64,000 bases of DNA from Marinibacterium anthonyi (GTDB lineage: Bacteria; Pseudomonadota; Alphaproteobacteria; Rhodobacterales; Rhodobacteraceae): assembly GCA_003217735.2 (NCBI GenBank), contig CP031585.1, positions 1,227,501 to 1,291,500 on the forward strand. Reading direction: 5' to 3'. Under the pieces are notes generated by a model. The model did not search any database. It was not told where the DNA came from and saw only the letters and a program-made list of their open reading frames with translations. Every line of letters begins with the position of its first letter. The first letter of the stretch is position 1. Shown here one piece after another: positions 25,652-34,801 of this stretch. Made by a program: the position numbers and the translations under genes.

Positions 25652-26599
25652 TCACACGATCCCCGGCGTCGCCGCTGTCGCGCGCCCGTCGTCGTCCGCC
25701 CGGGCCACGGATTTCAGCAGTTCATACTTCACCCGGGTGGCGCTGACCTGCCGGTAAAAGGCGATCAGGTAGGTCGTGGGCCCCTGCAGCCGCGCCATCC
25801 CCATGGTCGCCGCCACCACGGTGCCGATGTCGGTGCGCCCGTCGATCACCGCCAGCCCGCCCAGCAGCAACAGCGCCACGGTCCCGGCCGAGTTGATCGT
25901 GCTCAGCACGAACTTGGTCGACAGCTTCCACAGGAACATCGACCGCCGCGTGCCGTAGATCTCGTCGAAGGCGGCCAGCACGCCGGCATTCTCGCGCGCC
26001 AGGTCGTCGGCGACGATATCGCTGGTCGACTTGCGCAGCACCCGCACCCGCTGGCCCACGTAACGGTTCACCACCTTCTGCGTGCTCAGAACCAGGATCA
26101 CCTGCGGCACCACGATACACAGCGCGATCAGCCCCAGCACCGGCTGCGAGGTCGCGATATAGCCCACCACGGCCACCATCGTGCCCACCTGCACGACCGG
26201 CTCGGAATAGGCGGCGCCGGCGAACTTGCCCAGCTCCTCCGCCTCGGCCGAAATCATCGTCGCCACCGTGCCCGAGGCAACCTCGCGGTCCGCCCCCTGT
26301 CCCAGCACCGTCTGGTAGATCCGCCGCCGCAGCCGCCGGATCACGTCCTCGCCCAGCGTATTGGCCCCGAATCCCAGCGCCCATTTCAGCGCCAGGCTCA
26401 CGATGATCAGCGCCATCATCGCGCTACACAGCCCGACCAGCTTGTCGGCCGAGATCTTGTCGTGGGTCAGCTCGTTGATGATCGCCTTCTGATAGCTCAA
26501 CGGCACGGCGGCCATGGCGGCGACAGCGACGGACAACAGGATCAGGATGGATTGCCGGCGCGGATCCACCCGCCAGATCGCGACATACATTTCCAGCAT
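25652..26599 (-). CDS. ABC-transporter transmembrane-domain protein lacking an ATPase domain
   Basis: The 315-residue product has six predicted helices in the layout of a type-1 ABC exporter membrane domain. Helices lie near LILLSVAVAAMAAVPLSY, MMALIIVSLALKWALGF, VQVGTMVAVVGYIATSQPVL and GTVALLLLGGLAVIDG. A substrate-channel linker follows (ATMGMARLQGPTTYLIAFYRQ). It stops where a nucleotide-binding domain would normally begin, and no ATPase gene is adjacent. The ATG at 26599 is used. The partner ATPase may be elsewhere, or the protein may have another role. Confidence 0.78.
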   Translation of the reverse strand: MLEMYVAIWRVDPRRQSILILLSVAVAAMAAVPLSYQKAIINELTHDKISADKLVGLCSAMMALIIVSLALKWALGFGANTLGEDVIRRLRRRIYQTVLGQGADREVASGTVATMISAEAEELGKFAGAAYSEPVVQVGTMVAVVGYIATSQPVLGLIALCIVVPQVILVLSTQKVVNRYVGQRVRVLRKSTSDIVADDLARENAGVLAAFDEIYGTRRSMFLWKLSTKFVLSTINSAGTVALLLLGGLAVIDGRTDIGTVVAATMGMARLQGPTTYLIAFYRQVSATRVKYELLKSVARADDDGRATAATPGIV

Positions 26600-26822
26600 C
26601 AGACCACCCCGACTTGCTCACCTCGCACACCCCTTTCCTGCCCTCGCGCCGGGATCAGGGCAAGACGGTCAACACATCCGCGGGTGAAGCGGGGCCAAAT
26701 CCATGCAGAAAGGTAACAAGCCCCCCAAAGCCCCCCCAAAGGCCCCGAGAAGACCACGCAAAGCCCCAGCCAGTACTCCGGCAACCACCCGTGACTCCGG
26801 GCGCGGGCAGGCGGTGTGCGGG

Positions 26823-27563
26823 TCAGACGGCCTCCATCTGCACCCGCGCCGCGCCGGCGGTCATGGCGGGCGCGACCCGGTCGAACCGCAGGTAGGCGAT
26901 GCCCTTGTCGCCCGCGCTCGACAGCAGCGTGCCGGCGGGCTTGTCCCCGGCCAGGATCTCGGTGCCCGGCGCCGCGGCACCCTCCAGCGCCACGCGGGCC
27001 AGCCCCTTGCGCAACTCGGTCTTGTGCTTCATCCGCGCGGTCACTTCCTGGCCCACATAGCAGCCCTTGCGGAAATCGACCCCGTTCAGCCGCTCGAACC
27101 CGGCTTCCAGGATGTAGCTGTCCGGCGTCAGCTCGATGCCGGTCTCGGGAATGCAATGTTCCACCCGGATCGCGGTCCAGTCGGACCCGTCGTCGCTTTC
27201 GGGCGCCTCGGTATAGGCGCGCCAGCCCAGGGCGGGGTGGCGCGGATCGGGCAGGGCGCCCTCGGGCGCGGGGCCGGTGCCGCGCTGCACGTTCAGCGGG
27301 CTCTCGGCAATCTGCACATCGGCGCGCAGCCGGTACATGCCCAGCCGCTTGGCGACCGCATCGGCCAGGTCGTCGGCGATATCCATCACGATGGCATCGC
27401 CGTGGCGCAACAGGAAGAAATCGGCGATGTACTTGCCCTGCGGCGTCAGCAGCGCGGCATAGACCAGCCCGTCCGACAGCCGCCTGATGTCATTGGTGAT
27501 CAGACCCTGCAGGAAGGTCTCGGCATCGCCGCCGGTGAACTGAAGAATGCGTCTGCTCGACAT
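26823..27563 (-). CDS. ygfZ: Folate-binding YgfZ/GcvT-like protein
   Basis: The 246-residue protein has the diagnostic KGCYVGQEVTARMKHKT motif with the conserved Cys, and an N-terminal FLQGLITNDIRRL block, both typical of YgfZ. These folate-dependent proteins help build or repair certain iron-sulfur enzymes such as MiaB. AAGGA precedes the ATG. It is a monocistronic minus-strand gene, with 223 bases of featureless sequence before the ABC membrane gene. Confidence 0.92.
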   Translation of the reverse strand: MSSRRILQFTGGDAETFLQGLITNDIRRLSDGLVYAALLTPQGKYIADFFLLRHGDAIVMDIADDLADAVAKRLGMYRLRADVQIAESPLNVQRGTGPAPEGALPDPRHPALGWRAYTEAPESDDGSDWTAIRVEHCIPETGIELTPDSYILEAGFERLNGVDFRKGCYVGQEVTARMKHKTELRKGLARVALEGAAAPGTEILAGDKPAGTLLSSAGDKGIAYLRFDRVAPAMTAGAARVQMEAV

Positions 27564-27691
27564 CGCGATGTCCTTCTGGATTTGCGGGTGTAGGGGCGTA
27601 GGGCGAAGGGCCGATAAGGCCCGGTGCGGGCTGTGACTTGAGTCTGGCTGGCGTTCATATAGGTATGCGCGGGTCCCATCGTAACCGAGAG

Positions 27692-28378
27692 ATGCCCTTG
27701 ACCGCCACGCTCAGTATCATCGTGCCAACTCTGGACGCGGAAAAACATCTGCCCCGCTGTCTGGAGAGCCTGATCGAAGGGCTGACCTCCGGGCTGATCC
27801 GCGATCTCGTCATCACCGACGGCGGCTCCACCGACACAACGGCCGAGATGGCCGATGCCGCCGGCGCCACCCTCGTGACGGGCCCCGCCTCGCGCGGCGG
27901 TCAGCTGCGCCGCGGGGTCGCGGCGGCGCGGGCCGACTGGATCCTGGTGCTGCACGCGGACACGGCGCTGTCGCACGGCTGGTCGCAGGTGGTGATCGAC
28001 CATATCCGCGACCAGGGCGGCCCGGCCCACTTCCGCCTGGCTTACCGCGAAAACGGCCTGATGCCGGCCCTCGTCGCCGGCTGGGCCAACCTGCGCTCGC
28101 AACTCTTCTCGCTGCCCTATGGCGACCAGGGGCTGCTGATGCGCCGCACCGACTACGACGCCGCCGGCGGCTACCCCGACCAGCCGCTGATGGAAGACGT
28201 GGCCCTGGTGCGCGCGCTCCCCCGCCCGCTGGTCCGCCTTGACGCCCAGGCCATCACCAGCGCCGACCGCTACCTGCGCGACGGCTGGATCCGCCGCGGC
28301 CTGCGCAACCTCTGGACCCTGCTGCGCTACCGCCTGGGAACCGACCCAGAACGGCTGGCCCAGGACTACCGCCGCTGA
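27692..28378 (+). CDS. Family 2 glycosyltransferase (TIGR04283-like)
   Basis: The 228-residue GT-A glycosyltransferase has LSIIVPTLDAEKHLPRCLESL, TDGGSTDTT and the metal-binding HADTAL. Acceptor-side blocks GDQGLLMRRTDYDAAGGYP and LMEDVALVRAL follow. It is the short TIGR04283 type, some members of which are implicated in arsenosugar synthesis; no arsenic genes are nearby, so the acceptor is unknown. The ATG at 27692 begins the conserved fold; an in-frame upstream extension is ignored. Confidence 0.82.
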   Translation: MPLTATLSIIVPTLDAEKHLPRCLESLIEGLTSGLIRDLVITDGGSTDTTAEMADAAGATLVTGPASRGGQLRRGVAAARADWILVLHADTALSHGWSQVVIDHIRDQGGPAHFRLAYRENGLMPALVAGWANLRSQLFSLPYGDQGLLMRRTDYDAAGGYPDQPLMEDVALVRALPRPLVRLDAQAITSADRYLRDGWIRRGLRNLWTLLRYRLGTDPERLAQDYRR

Positions 28379-28420
28379 GCTCTCTTCTGGGACGGCACGC
28401 CCAATGACAGGCGCAGTGGC

Positions 28421-28445
28421 GGGGTATTTGGAAAGAGAAAGAAGC
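28421..28445 (+). repeat. Dispersed intergenic repeat, copy 2
   Basis: This is an exact family core (GGGGTATTTGG then AAAGAGAAAGAAGC), 42 bases after the glycosyltransferase stop and in sense orientation to it. Confidence 0.95.
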
Positions 28446-28519
28446 GGCAGATCGCGCCTTTGACAGGCGGTACAAAACGGACAAACCGCGCCGCGATTTT
28501 TGTACAAAACGTCCAATAT

Positions 28520-28583
28520 CTTCTTCTTGGCTCAAATACCCTCGGGGGAGTCCTCCAACGGAGGACGGGGGCAGAGCCCCCTC
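28520..28583 (-). repeat. Long form of the repeat: double hairpin plus GGTATTTG tail
   Basis: Read on the minus strand from the exporter stop it has hairpin A (GGGGGC, 3-base loop, GCCCCC), then hairpin B (GTCCTCC, 3-base loop, GGAGGAC), then CTCCCCCGAGGGTATTTGAG. It matches the element at 34802-34868 nearly base for base, with a covarying pair in hairpin B. Confidence 0.9.
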
Positions 28584-30353
28584 TCAGGCGGCGCCATCCT
28601 GGAACTGCAGCCGGTACAGATCCGCATAGATCCCGCCCCGCGCCAGCAGCTCTTCGTGCGTGCCTTCATCCACCACGCGGCCCTTGTCCATCACCAGGAT
28701 CCGGTCGGCATCGCGGATCGTCGACAAACGGTGTGCGATCACCAGTGTCGTGTGCCCGCCGGCCAGCCGGTCCAGCGCCTGCTGCACCAGTTTCTCGGAC
28801 TGGGTGTCCAGCGCGCTCGTGGCCTCGTCCAGCAGCAGGATCGGCGACTGGCGCAGCAGGGCGCGGGCGATGGCCACCCGTTGCCTTTGCCCGCCCGAGA
28901 GGGCCGAGCCGCGCGGGCCCACCATCGTATCGAGCCCCTGGGGCATCTGCGCCAGGAAATCGCTGACATGGGCGGCGTCCAGAACCTCGGCCAGCTGCGC
29001 GTCCGACACGTCGGTCCGGCCCAGCAGGATGTTCTCGCGCAGGGTCTCGTCGAACAGCAGGGCGTCCTGGCTGACCACCGAGAACAACCCCCGCAGATCG
29101 TCGAGCGCCATGTCACGTACTTCGATCCCGCCAATGCGCACGGATCCTTGCTGCGGATCGACTAGCCGGGTCATCACGTTGAAAAGCGTTGATTTTCCCG
29201 CGCCTGAAGCCCCCACGACCGCGGTGGTCTTGCCGGGCTCGGCACGCAGGGACAGCCCGCGCAGCACTTCGGTGTCGCCGTAGGACAGCGACACGTCGTC
29301 CAGCGCGATGTCGGGCAGGTCGGTGGGCGGGGCGACCGGGTTTTCCGGCGAGGTCAGGGTGACCGGCGCGTCCATCAGGGCCTTGATCCGCTCCATCGCG
29401 GCGGCCGCCACCTGCCAGAGCCCGCTGATCGAGCCGAGCCGCCGGATCGGGTCGAAGGCCAGCCCCATGGCGGTGAAGAAGCTCATGAAATCGCCGACGG
29501 ATTTCTCGCCCGAGATGATCTCGGATCCGCCGAAGACCAGCACCGCCAGGAAGCCCAGGCCGGCAATGATGTCGACCATGCCGGGGATCAGGGCGGATCC
29601 GAAGGCGGCGCGGACCTCGGCATGGACGTAGGCATCGGTCTTTTCGGCGAACCGGTCGGACTGGTAGCGTTCCAGCCGGTTCAGCTTGACCGGCACGATG
29701 CCGTGAAAGACCTCGTCCAGGCGGGTGGCGAGCGATGCGCCCAGGTCGCGGGCCGACCGGGCCTGTCCGCGCACGAAGCGCTGGATCGCGGCGACCGGCA
29801 GCGCCATCAGCGGCACGCCCACCAGCGTGACGGCCGTCCAGCGCCAGTCGATCCCCACGGCCACCGCCATCAGCGCCACCAGCGACACCGCGTCGCGGCC
29901 CGTTCCGGTGATCACCGCGCGCCATACGTCGTTGATTGCATTGACGTCCGTCTGGATCCGCTGGATCAGGAAGCCCGGCGGATGGGCCAGGTGAAAGGCG
30001 CCGTCCTGCTGCATCATCCGCCGCAGCAGATCCACCCGCAGCGCCGCCGCCGTCTGCTGCGAGATCCGGGTGAGGATCACGCTTTTGCTGACGCTGGACA
30101 CCGCGCGGATGGTGAAGATGCCGGTGATGGTCAGCCCCACGCTCCAGATCGCGGCGATGTTGCCGCCGACGAAGACCTTGTCGAACATCGGCTTCATCAT
30201 GTAGCTGAGAGCGCCCAGCATCGACCCTTCGATGGTCATCAACACCAGCGCCACCGCCAGCCAGCCGATATGCGGCTTCAGGTAATCCCGCCAGAGCCAG
30301 CGGAACAGCTGCGGATCGATGGATGTCTTCCCGTCGCTCGGTGCGCCGCTCAT
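28584..30353 (-). CDS. MsbA-like ABC exporter (fused membrane and ATPase domains)
   Basis: The 589-residue half-transporter has six helices in the first 320 residues, with coupling loop IQRIQTDVNAINDVWRAVITG. An ATPase domain follows with Walker A GASGAGKST, Q-loop VVSQDALLF, signature [16 protein letters not shown], Walker B LLLDEATSALD and H-loop VIAHRLSTI. It resembles lipid or drug exporters of the MsbA group. The ATG at 30353 overlaps the upstream phosphatase stop by ATGA, so the longer frame reaching 31052 is a shadow. Translational coupling suggests a shared lipid or glycolipid substrate, which is inference. Confidence 0.9.
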   Translation of the reverse strand: MSGAPSDGKTSIDPQLFRWLWRDYLKPHIGWLAVALVLMTIEGSMLGALSYMMKPMFDKVFVGGNIAAIWSVGLTITGIFTIRAVSSVSKSVILTRISQQTAAALRVDLLRRMMQQDGAFHLAHPPGFLIQRIQTDVNAINDVWRAVITGTGRDAVSLVALMAVAVGIDWRWTAVTLVGVPLMALPVAAIQRFVRGQARSARDLGASLATRLDEVFHGIVPVKLNRLERYQSDRFAEKTDAYVHAEVRAAFGSALIPGMVDIIAGLGFLAVLVFGGSEIISGEKSVGDFMSFFTAMGLAFDPIRRLGSISGLWQVAAAAMERIKALMDAPVTLTSPENPVAPPTDLPDIALDDVSLSYGDTEVLRGLSLRAEPGKTTAVVGASGAGKSTLFNVMTRLVDPQQGSVRIGGIEVRDMALDDLRGLFSVVSQDALLFDETLRENILLGRTDVSDAQLAEVLDAAHVSDFLAQMPQGLDTMVGPRGSALSGGQRQRVAIARALLRQSPILLLDEATSALDTQSEKLVQQALDRLAGGHTTLVIAHRLSTIRDADRILVMDKGRVVDEGTHEELLARGGIYADLYRLQFQDGAA

Positions 30354-31030
30354 GCCGGGGCCTCGCCGGCCTGGAATCGCCGCAGGATGTCCCGGTTGTC
30401 GTATTCCGTGGCGATCCAGTCCTCGAACCCGATCGGCGAAACGGCATTGCGCGCGGCGTAGCAATCCAGCGTGTAATCCAGGATCCCCACCTTGCCGTTG
30501 CGGAAGTGCAGGTAGCGCGGCGACAGCATGCGGCGGGCCTTTTCGACCGGTTCGCCCATGACCACCATCAGGTACATGGCGGCGGCAAAGCCCGCCCGGT
30601 CGGCGCCGGATTTGCAGTGCATCAGGAAGGGTTTGTCCAGAGTCTTGAGCTTGTGGATCACGTCCAGGATGTCGTCGCGCACCGCCGCGTCGCGGGCCAG
30701 CAGGCGGGCGTTGACCAGGGTCAGGCCCAGCTCGCGGCAGGCCTCTTCCTCGAACAGGAAATGCGCCGCGTCGGTCTGGCCGCGCAGGTTCAGCACCGTG
30801 GTGATGCCCATGTCCTTCATCTTCTGGAACCGGGCCCGCGTGGGATTGTTCGACCGGTAGACGCCCGGCGCCACCTGGTCGAAATTGGTCCAGATCCCGC
30901 GCAGGATCTCGTGGTCGAACCACAGCGTGTAGATCCGCGACTTGCGGCGGTTCTCGGGGGTCGAGAGATCGGAGTTGTAATACGCCCGGATCCGGCCTTC
31001 CCAGTCTTTCAGCCGTTTTCCCAGGCCCAT
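30350..31030 (-). CDS. Dual-specificity phosphatase-like protein (fused DSP-PTPase/NAD kinase-like family)
   Basis: The 226-residue product has the Cys phosphatase loop HCKSGADRAG and an upstream GITTVLNLRGQTD. The long C-terminal segment LSPRYLHFRNGKVGILDY is characteristic of the PTP-NADK-like family. The start at 31030 places GAGAGG 9 bases upstream; the ATG at 31039 sits too close to it. It overlaps the ABC exporter gene by 4 bases. It probably dephosphorylates a cell-envelope precursor handled by the exporter; protein dephosphorylation is the alternative. Confidence 0.83.
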   Translation of the reverse strand: MGLGKRLKDWEGRIRAYYNSDLSTPENRRKSRIYTLWFDHEILRGIWTNFDQVAPGVYRSNNPTRARFQKMKDMGITTVLNLRGQTDAAHFLFEEEACRELGLTLVNARLLARDAAVRDDILDVIHKLKTLDKPFLMHCKSGADRAGFAAAMYLMVVMGEPVEKARRMLSPRYLHFRNGKVGILDYTLDCYAARNAVSPIGFEDWIATEYDNRDILRRFQAGEAPA

Positions 31031-31172
31031 CTCGTGCATCCTCTCGTGTCACCGGTGCCGGCTGCCCGGGAAACGGGCAGGCGGGCGCAGATCCCCTGGC
31101 GTGCGTCTTCGGGGCGGATTGACCTTGCCCGCCTTGCCGCTAGGGTGCCCGGCGCTATTACAGGAACGTTCC

Positions 31173-32381
31173 ATGACATCCAAGCCAAGCCTTCGCCAAG
31201 GCCGCCCCTACCTGGCCATCCCCGGGCCCTCCGTCATGCCCGACCGGGTGCTGCAGGCCATGCACCGGCCCGCGCCCAACATATATGCCGGAGAGCTGCA
31301 TGACATCACCCGCAGCCTGGCGCCCGACCTGAAGCGGGTCGCGCGCACGGATCACCACGTGGCGATCTACATCGGCAACGGTCACGCCGCGTGGGAAGCC
31401 GCGCTGGCGAACGTGCTGGCGCCCGGCGACAAGGTGCTGGTGCCGGCCACGGGCCGCTTCGGCATGGGCTGGGCGGACATGGCCGTGGGGCTTGGCGCCG
31501 ATCCGCAGATCCTGGACTTCGGGCGGCAGGACCCCTGGGACCTGGACCGCGTCGCCGAGGCGCTGAAGGCCGATGAAGCGCACGAGCTGAAGGCGGTGCT
31601 GGCGGTCTACGTGGATACGTCGAGTTCGATCCGCAACGACGTGGCCGGTCTGCGCAAGGTCCTGGATGAAACCGGGCACCCGGCGCTGTTGATGGTGGAT
31701 TGCATCGCGGCGATGGGCTGCGACGTCTTCGAGATGGACGGCTGGGGCGTCGACGTGGCGGTCACCGGATCGCAGAAGGGGCTGATGACGCCGCCGGGTC
31801 TGGGGTTCGTGTTCTTCAACGACAAGGCCGACGCGGTGCGCAGGACGCTGCCGCGCGTCAGCCGGTACTGGGACTGGTCGCCGCGGGCCAACCCGCAGGA
31901 ATATTACCAGAATTTCGCCGGCACCGCCCCGACCCACCACATCTATGGTCTGCGCGCCGCACTGGACATGATCCACGAGGAAGGGATCGACAACGTCTGG
32001 GCCCGCCACGAGGTTCTGGCCCGCGCCGTCTGGGCCGCGGTCGAGGCCTGGGGGCAGGGTGGACCGCTGGCGCTGAACATGGCCGATCCTGCCCACCGGT
32101 CGCACGCTGTGACCGCGCTGCGCATCGGCGCGCCCCATGGCACGGCCCTGCGCACCTGGGTCGAGGAGAACCTGGGCCTGACGCTGGGCATCGGCCTCGG
32201 CATGGCGGCGCCCGGCGATCCGGCCTGGCACGGGTTCTTCCGGCTGGGGCACATGGGCCATGTCAACGGGCACATGATCCTGGGTCTGCTGGGCGGAATC
32301 GACGCCGGGCTGAAAGCGCTGGAGATCCCGCATGGGGATGGCGCGCTCGAGGCGGCCTCGCGGGTGATCGCGGGGGCCTGA
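31173..32381 (+). CDS. Class V aminotransferase (serine-glyoxylate aminotransferase-like)
   Basis: The 402-residue PLP enzyme has YLAIPGPSVMPDRVLQAMHRPAP at the start and IGNGHAAWEAALANVLAPGD near the phosphate site. The PLP lysine lies in VTGSQKGLMTPPG and the C-terminal block is FFRLGHMGHVNGHMILGLLG. This matches serine-glyoxylate or alanine-glyoxylate aminotransferases. AGGAA lies 7 bases before the ATG. It is the only plus-strand gene between two minus-strand genes, followed by a repeat copy. Confidence 0.88.
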   Translation: MTSKPSLRQGRPYLAIPGPSVMPDRVLQAMHRPAPNIYAGELHDITRSLAPDLKRVARTDHHVAIYIGNGHAAWEAALANVLAPGDKVLVPATGRFGMGWADMAVGLGADPQILDFGRQDPWDLDRVAEALKADEAHELKAVLAVYVDTSSSIRNDVAGLRKVLDETGHPALLMVDCIAAMGCDVFEMDGWGVDVAVTGSQKGLMTPPGLGFVFFNDKADAVRRTLPRVSRYWDWSPRANPQEYYQNFAGTAPTHHIYGLRAALDMIHEEGIDNVWARHEVLARAVWAAVEAWGQGGPLALNMADPAHRSHAVTALRIGAPHGTALRTWVEENLGLTLGIGLGMAAPGDPAWHGFFRLGHMGHVNGHMILGLLGGIDAGLKALEIPHGDGALEAASRVIAGA

Positions 32382-32417
32382 CACCCGGGCCGTCGCGTCC
32401 TTGGCAGGGCGGGCGCC

Positions 32418-32442
32418 GGGGTATTTGGAAAGAGAAAGAAGC
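32418..32442 (+). repeat. Dispersed intergenic repeat, copy 3
   Basis: This is an exact core copy 36 bases after the class V aminotransferase stop, in its sense orientation, and 12 bases before the stop of the convergent small membrane gene. Confidence 0.95.
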
Positions 32443-32454
32443 AGCAGGGCGGCG

Positions 32455-32670
32455 TCAGTCGTCGACCTGCTGGACATGCGCCGTACGGGCGCCGGGGCGG
32501 GTCGCGGCAAAGCGGTCGATGCCGTAGTTGAGACCCAGCGCCAGCAGGATCACGGCGACGAAGCCCAGCAGCGACCAGGTCGCGCAGAAGATCCAGAACA
32601 GGTTGACGCCGAGCATGGTGAGCGCGGCATTGGTGTAGTCGGGGGCCGACGGGCGGTCATCTGACGACAT
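32455..32670 (-). CDS. Small single-helix or hairpin membrane protein
   Basis: The 71-residue product has a hydrophobic core (MLGVNLFWIFCATWSLLGFVAVILLALGLNYG, about residues 19-50) that can form one long or two short helices. Its tails are polar. AAGGAC sits well before the ATG at 32670, so the much longer frame upstream is ignored. No family is recognised. It lies 109 bases downstream of the aminotransferase gene on the same strand. Confidence 0.7.
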   Translation of the reverse strand: MSSDDRPSAPDYTNAALTMLGVNLFWIFCATWSLLGFVAVILLALGLNYGIDRFAATRPGARTAHVQQVDD

Positions 32671-32779
32671 GGGCGGGTCCTTGCGAGCTTGGACCGACTG
32701 TAATCCCGTCTGTGTGTTTGTCAGGTAAATTTCCGCGGATGGCCCCCGTGTGCCCGCGCGATGGCCGGTCAGGCCCGCG

Positions 32780-33886
32780 TCAAGCGCGGGCCGCTGCCAG
32801 AGCTTTGGGCAATGCGGCGTCAAATGCATCCAGATCGGCCGGTGTTCCGCAGCTGACGCGGATGCAGCGGTTCTGCGGCGCGACGAAGGGCATGCGGACA
32901 AAGATGCCCTGCGCAATCAGCCCGTCCAGCACGGCCTTGGCAAAGACACTGTCGGCGCCGCAATCGATCGCCACGAAATTGGTGGCCGAGGGCAGGGGCG
33001 TCAACCCGTTGTCCTTGGCGATGGCGGCGATGCGGTCGCGGGCGGTCGCGATTTCGCCCTGCACATGGGCCAGCCAGTCGGTATCGGCCAGTGCCGCCAG
33101 CGCGCCGGCCTGGCCCATCCGATTGACGCCGAAGTGGTTGCGCACCTTGTTGAAGGCCTGGATCAGGTCCCGGTGTCCCAGCGCATAGCCCAACCGCGCG
33201 CCGGCCATGCCATAGGCCTTGGAAAAGGTCCGCATGCGGATCACCCTGGGGTCGTCGACGGGCAGCGGCAGGGCCGCCGCCGCCGGGGCGCATTCGATAT
33301 AGGCCTCGTCCAGGATCAGCAGCGTGCCGTCGGGCAGCGCATCCATGGCGCGGGCGATGCTGTCGCCACTGACCCAGCTGCCCATCGGGTTGTCGGGATT
33401 GGCCAGATAGACGAGCTTGGCGTCGACCTCGGCTGCCTTGGCGAACAATGCCTGCGCGTCCTCGGCGTCGTCCTTGTAGGGGACCTTGTGCAGCGTGCCG
33501 CCGAAGCCTGCCACGTGGTAGTTGAACGTCGGGTAGGCCCCGTCCGAGGTCACCACCGCGTCGCCCGGTTCCACCAGCAGCCGCACGATGGATCCAAGCA
33601 GCCCGTCGATGCCTTCGCCGACGGTGATCTGGTCGGGCGTCACGCCGTGATGGGCGGCCAGCGCCTGGCGCAGGTCGTGGCTTTCGGGATCGGCGTAGCA
33701 CCAGATGCTTTCGGCCGCGTCCTGCATGGCCCTGATCGCGCGTGGCGAGGGTCCGAAGACGTTTTCATTTGCCCCGAGACGGGCGACGAAGGCTTGGCCT
33801 CGGGCGCGTTCCTGAGCCTCCGGCCCCACGAAGGGAACGGTGGCGGGCAGGGTGTCGGCCAGGCCTGTGTAACGGGGCGTTTTCAT
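32780..33886 (-). CDS. Class I/II aminotransferase, HisC-like
   Basis: The 368-residue PLP enzyme has LGANENVFGPSPRA at the N-terminus, YLANPDNPMGS in the substrate loop, ILDEAYIE and the PLP lysine in RTFSKAYGMAGARLGY. The C-terminal FVRMPFVAPQNRCIRVSCGTP follows. These are hallmarks of histidinol-phosphate aminotransferase and related aromatic aminotransferases. No other his gene is nearby, so a role in aromatic amino-acid metabolism is equally possible. GAGGCG precedes the ATG. Confidence 0.87.
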   Translation of the reverse strand: MKTPRYTGLADTLPATVPFVGPEAQERARGQAFVARLGANENVFGPSPRAIRAMQDAAESIWCYADPESHDLRQALAAHHGVTPDQITVGEGIDGLLGSIVRLLVEPGDAVVTSDGAYPTFNYHVAGFGGTLHKVPYKDDAEDAQALFAKAAEVDAKLVYLANPDNPMGSWVSGDSIARAMDALPDGTLLILDEAYIECAPAAAALPLPVDDPRVIRMRTFSKAYGMAGARLGYALGHRDLIQAFNKVRNHFGVNRMGQAGALAALADTDWLAHVQGEIATARDRIAAIAKDNGLTPLPSATNFVAIDCGADSVFAKAVLDGLIAQGIFVRMPFVAPQNRCIRVSCGTPADLDAFDAALPKALAAARA

Positions 33887-34011
33887 GGCGCCTCATAGAT
33901 CGGGAATTTCACGTCATCAAGAGGTCTTGAACGCTGGAAATGACCCCGCGTTCCGGTGGACGCGGAAGGCCCCTGTCGCCAAGCTGCGAGCGACAAGCGG
34001 GAGGAGGCAAC

Positions 34012-34794
34012 ATGGCACGCGTTTCGATTGCGTATGAGGATCACGTCGCGACGGTGACCCTGACACGGGGCGACAAGATGAACGCCCTGGACGACGAGAT
34101 GGTGCAGGCGATCCTGGATGCCGGTGCAGAGGTCGCGGCCTCGGACGCCCGCGCCGTTGTGCTGACGGGGGAGGGCAAGAGCTTTTGTGCCGGGCTGGAT
34201 GTGGCGAGCTTTGCCAAGATGGCGGGGATGGACGTGGAAAGCTGGCTGATGGAACGGACCCATGACGACGCCAACGCCATGCAGGAAGTCGGGCTGACCT
34301 GGCGCCGGGTCCCGGTGCCGGTGATCGCGGCACTGAAGGGGGCGGTCTTTGGCGGCGGTCTGCAACTGGCGCTGGGGGCGGATATCCGGATTGCATCCGC
34401 CGACGTGAAGATGGCGGTGATGGAGATGAAATGGGGCCTGATCCCGGACATGGGCGGCATGGCGCTGCTGCCGGCGCTGATGCGGTCGGACGTGCTGCGC
34501 CTGCTGACCTACACGGCGCGGCCCATCGGGGCGGACCAGGCGGAACGCTGGGGGCTGGTGACCCAGGTCTGCGACGATCCGCTGGCCGAGGCACAGGCAC
34601 TGGCCGCCAAGATCGCGGGCCAGAGCCCTTCCGCCATCCGCGCGGCCAAGCGGCTGATCGGCGTGGCGGAGACCGAGCCCAGGGCAAAAGTGCTGCTCTC
34701 CGAGAGCCGGGAGCAGATCGGGCTGATCGGCAAGGCGGACCAGATGGAGGTCGTGGCTGCGCAGATGCAGGGGCGGGCACCGGTTTTCAAGTGA
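34012..34794 (+). CDS. Enoyl-CoA hydratase/isomerase family protein
   Basis: The 260-residue crotonase-fold protein has GEGKSFCAGLDVASF and FGGGLQLALGADIRIA as oxyanion-hole loops, and MEMKWGLIPDMGG where the catalytic acid segment lies. GGAGG lies 7 bases before the ATG at 34012. It probably acts in fatty-acid or branched-chain acyl-CoA breakdown. It is divergent from the HisC-like gene and is followed by the long form of the dispersed repeat. Confidence 0.9.
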   Translation: MARVSIAYEDHVATVTLTRGDKMNALDDEMVQAILDAGAEVAASDARAVVLTGEGKSFCAGLDVASFAKMAGMDVESWLMERTHDDANAMQEVGLTWRRVPVPVIAALKGAVFGGGLQLALGADIRIASADVKMAVMEMKWGLIPDMGGMALLPALMRSDVLRLLTYTARPIGADQAERWGLVTQVCDDPLAEAQALAAKIAGQSPSAIRAAKRLIGVAETEPRAKVLLSESREQIGLIGKADQMEVVAAQMQGRAPVFK

Positions 34795-34801
34795 GTCTTC
34801 C

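Noticed and set aside
28584-31052. Single 822-codon frame spanning phosphatase and exporter
   Set aside because: The part upstream of 30353 lies out of frame over the phosphatase gene and reads as low-complexity sequence; the ATG at 30353 overlaps the phosphatase stop.
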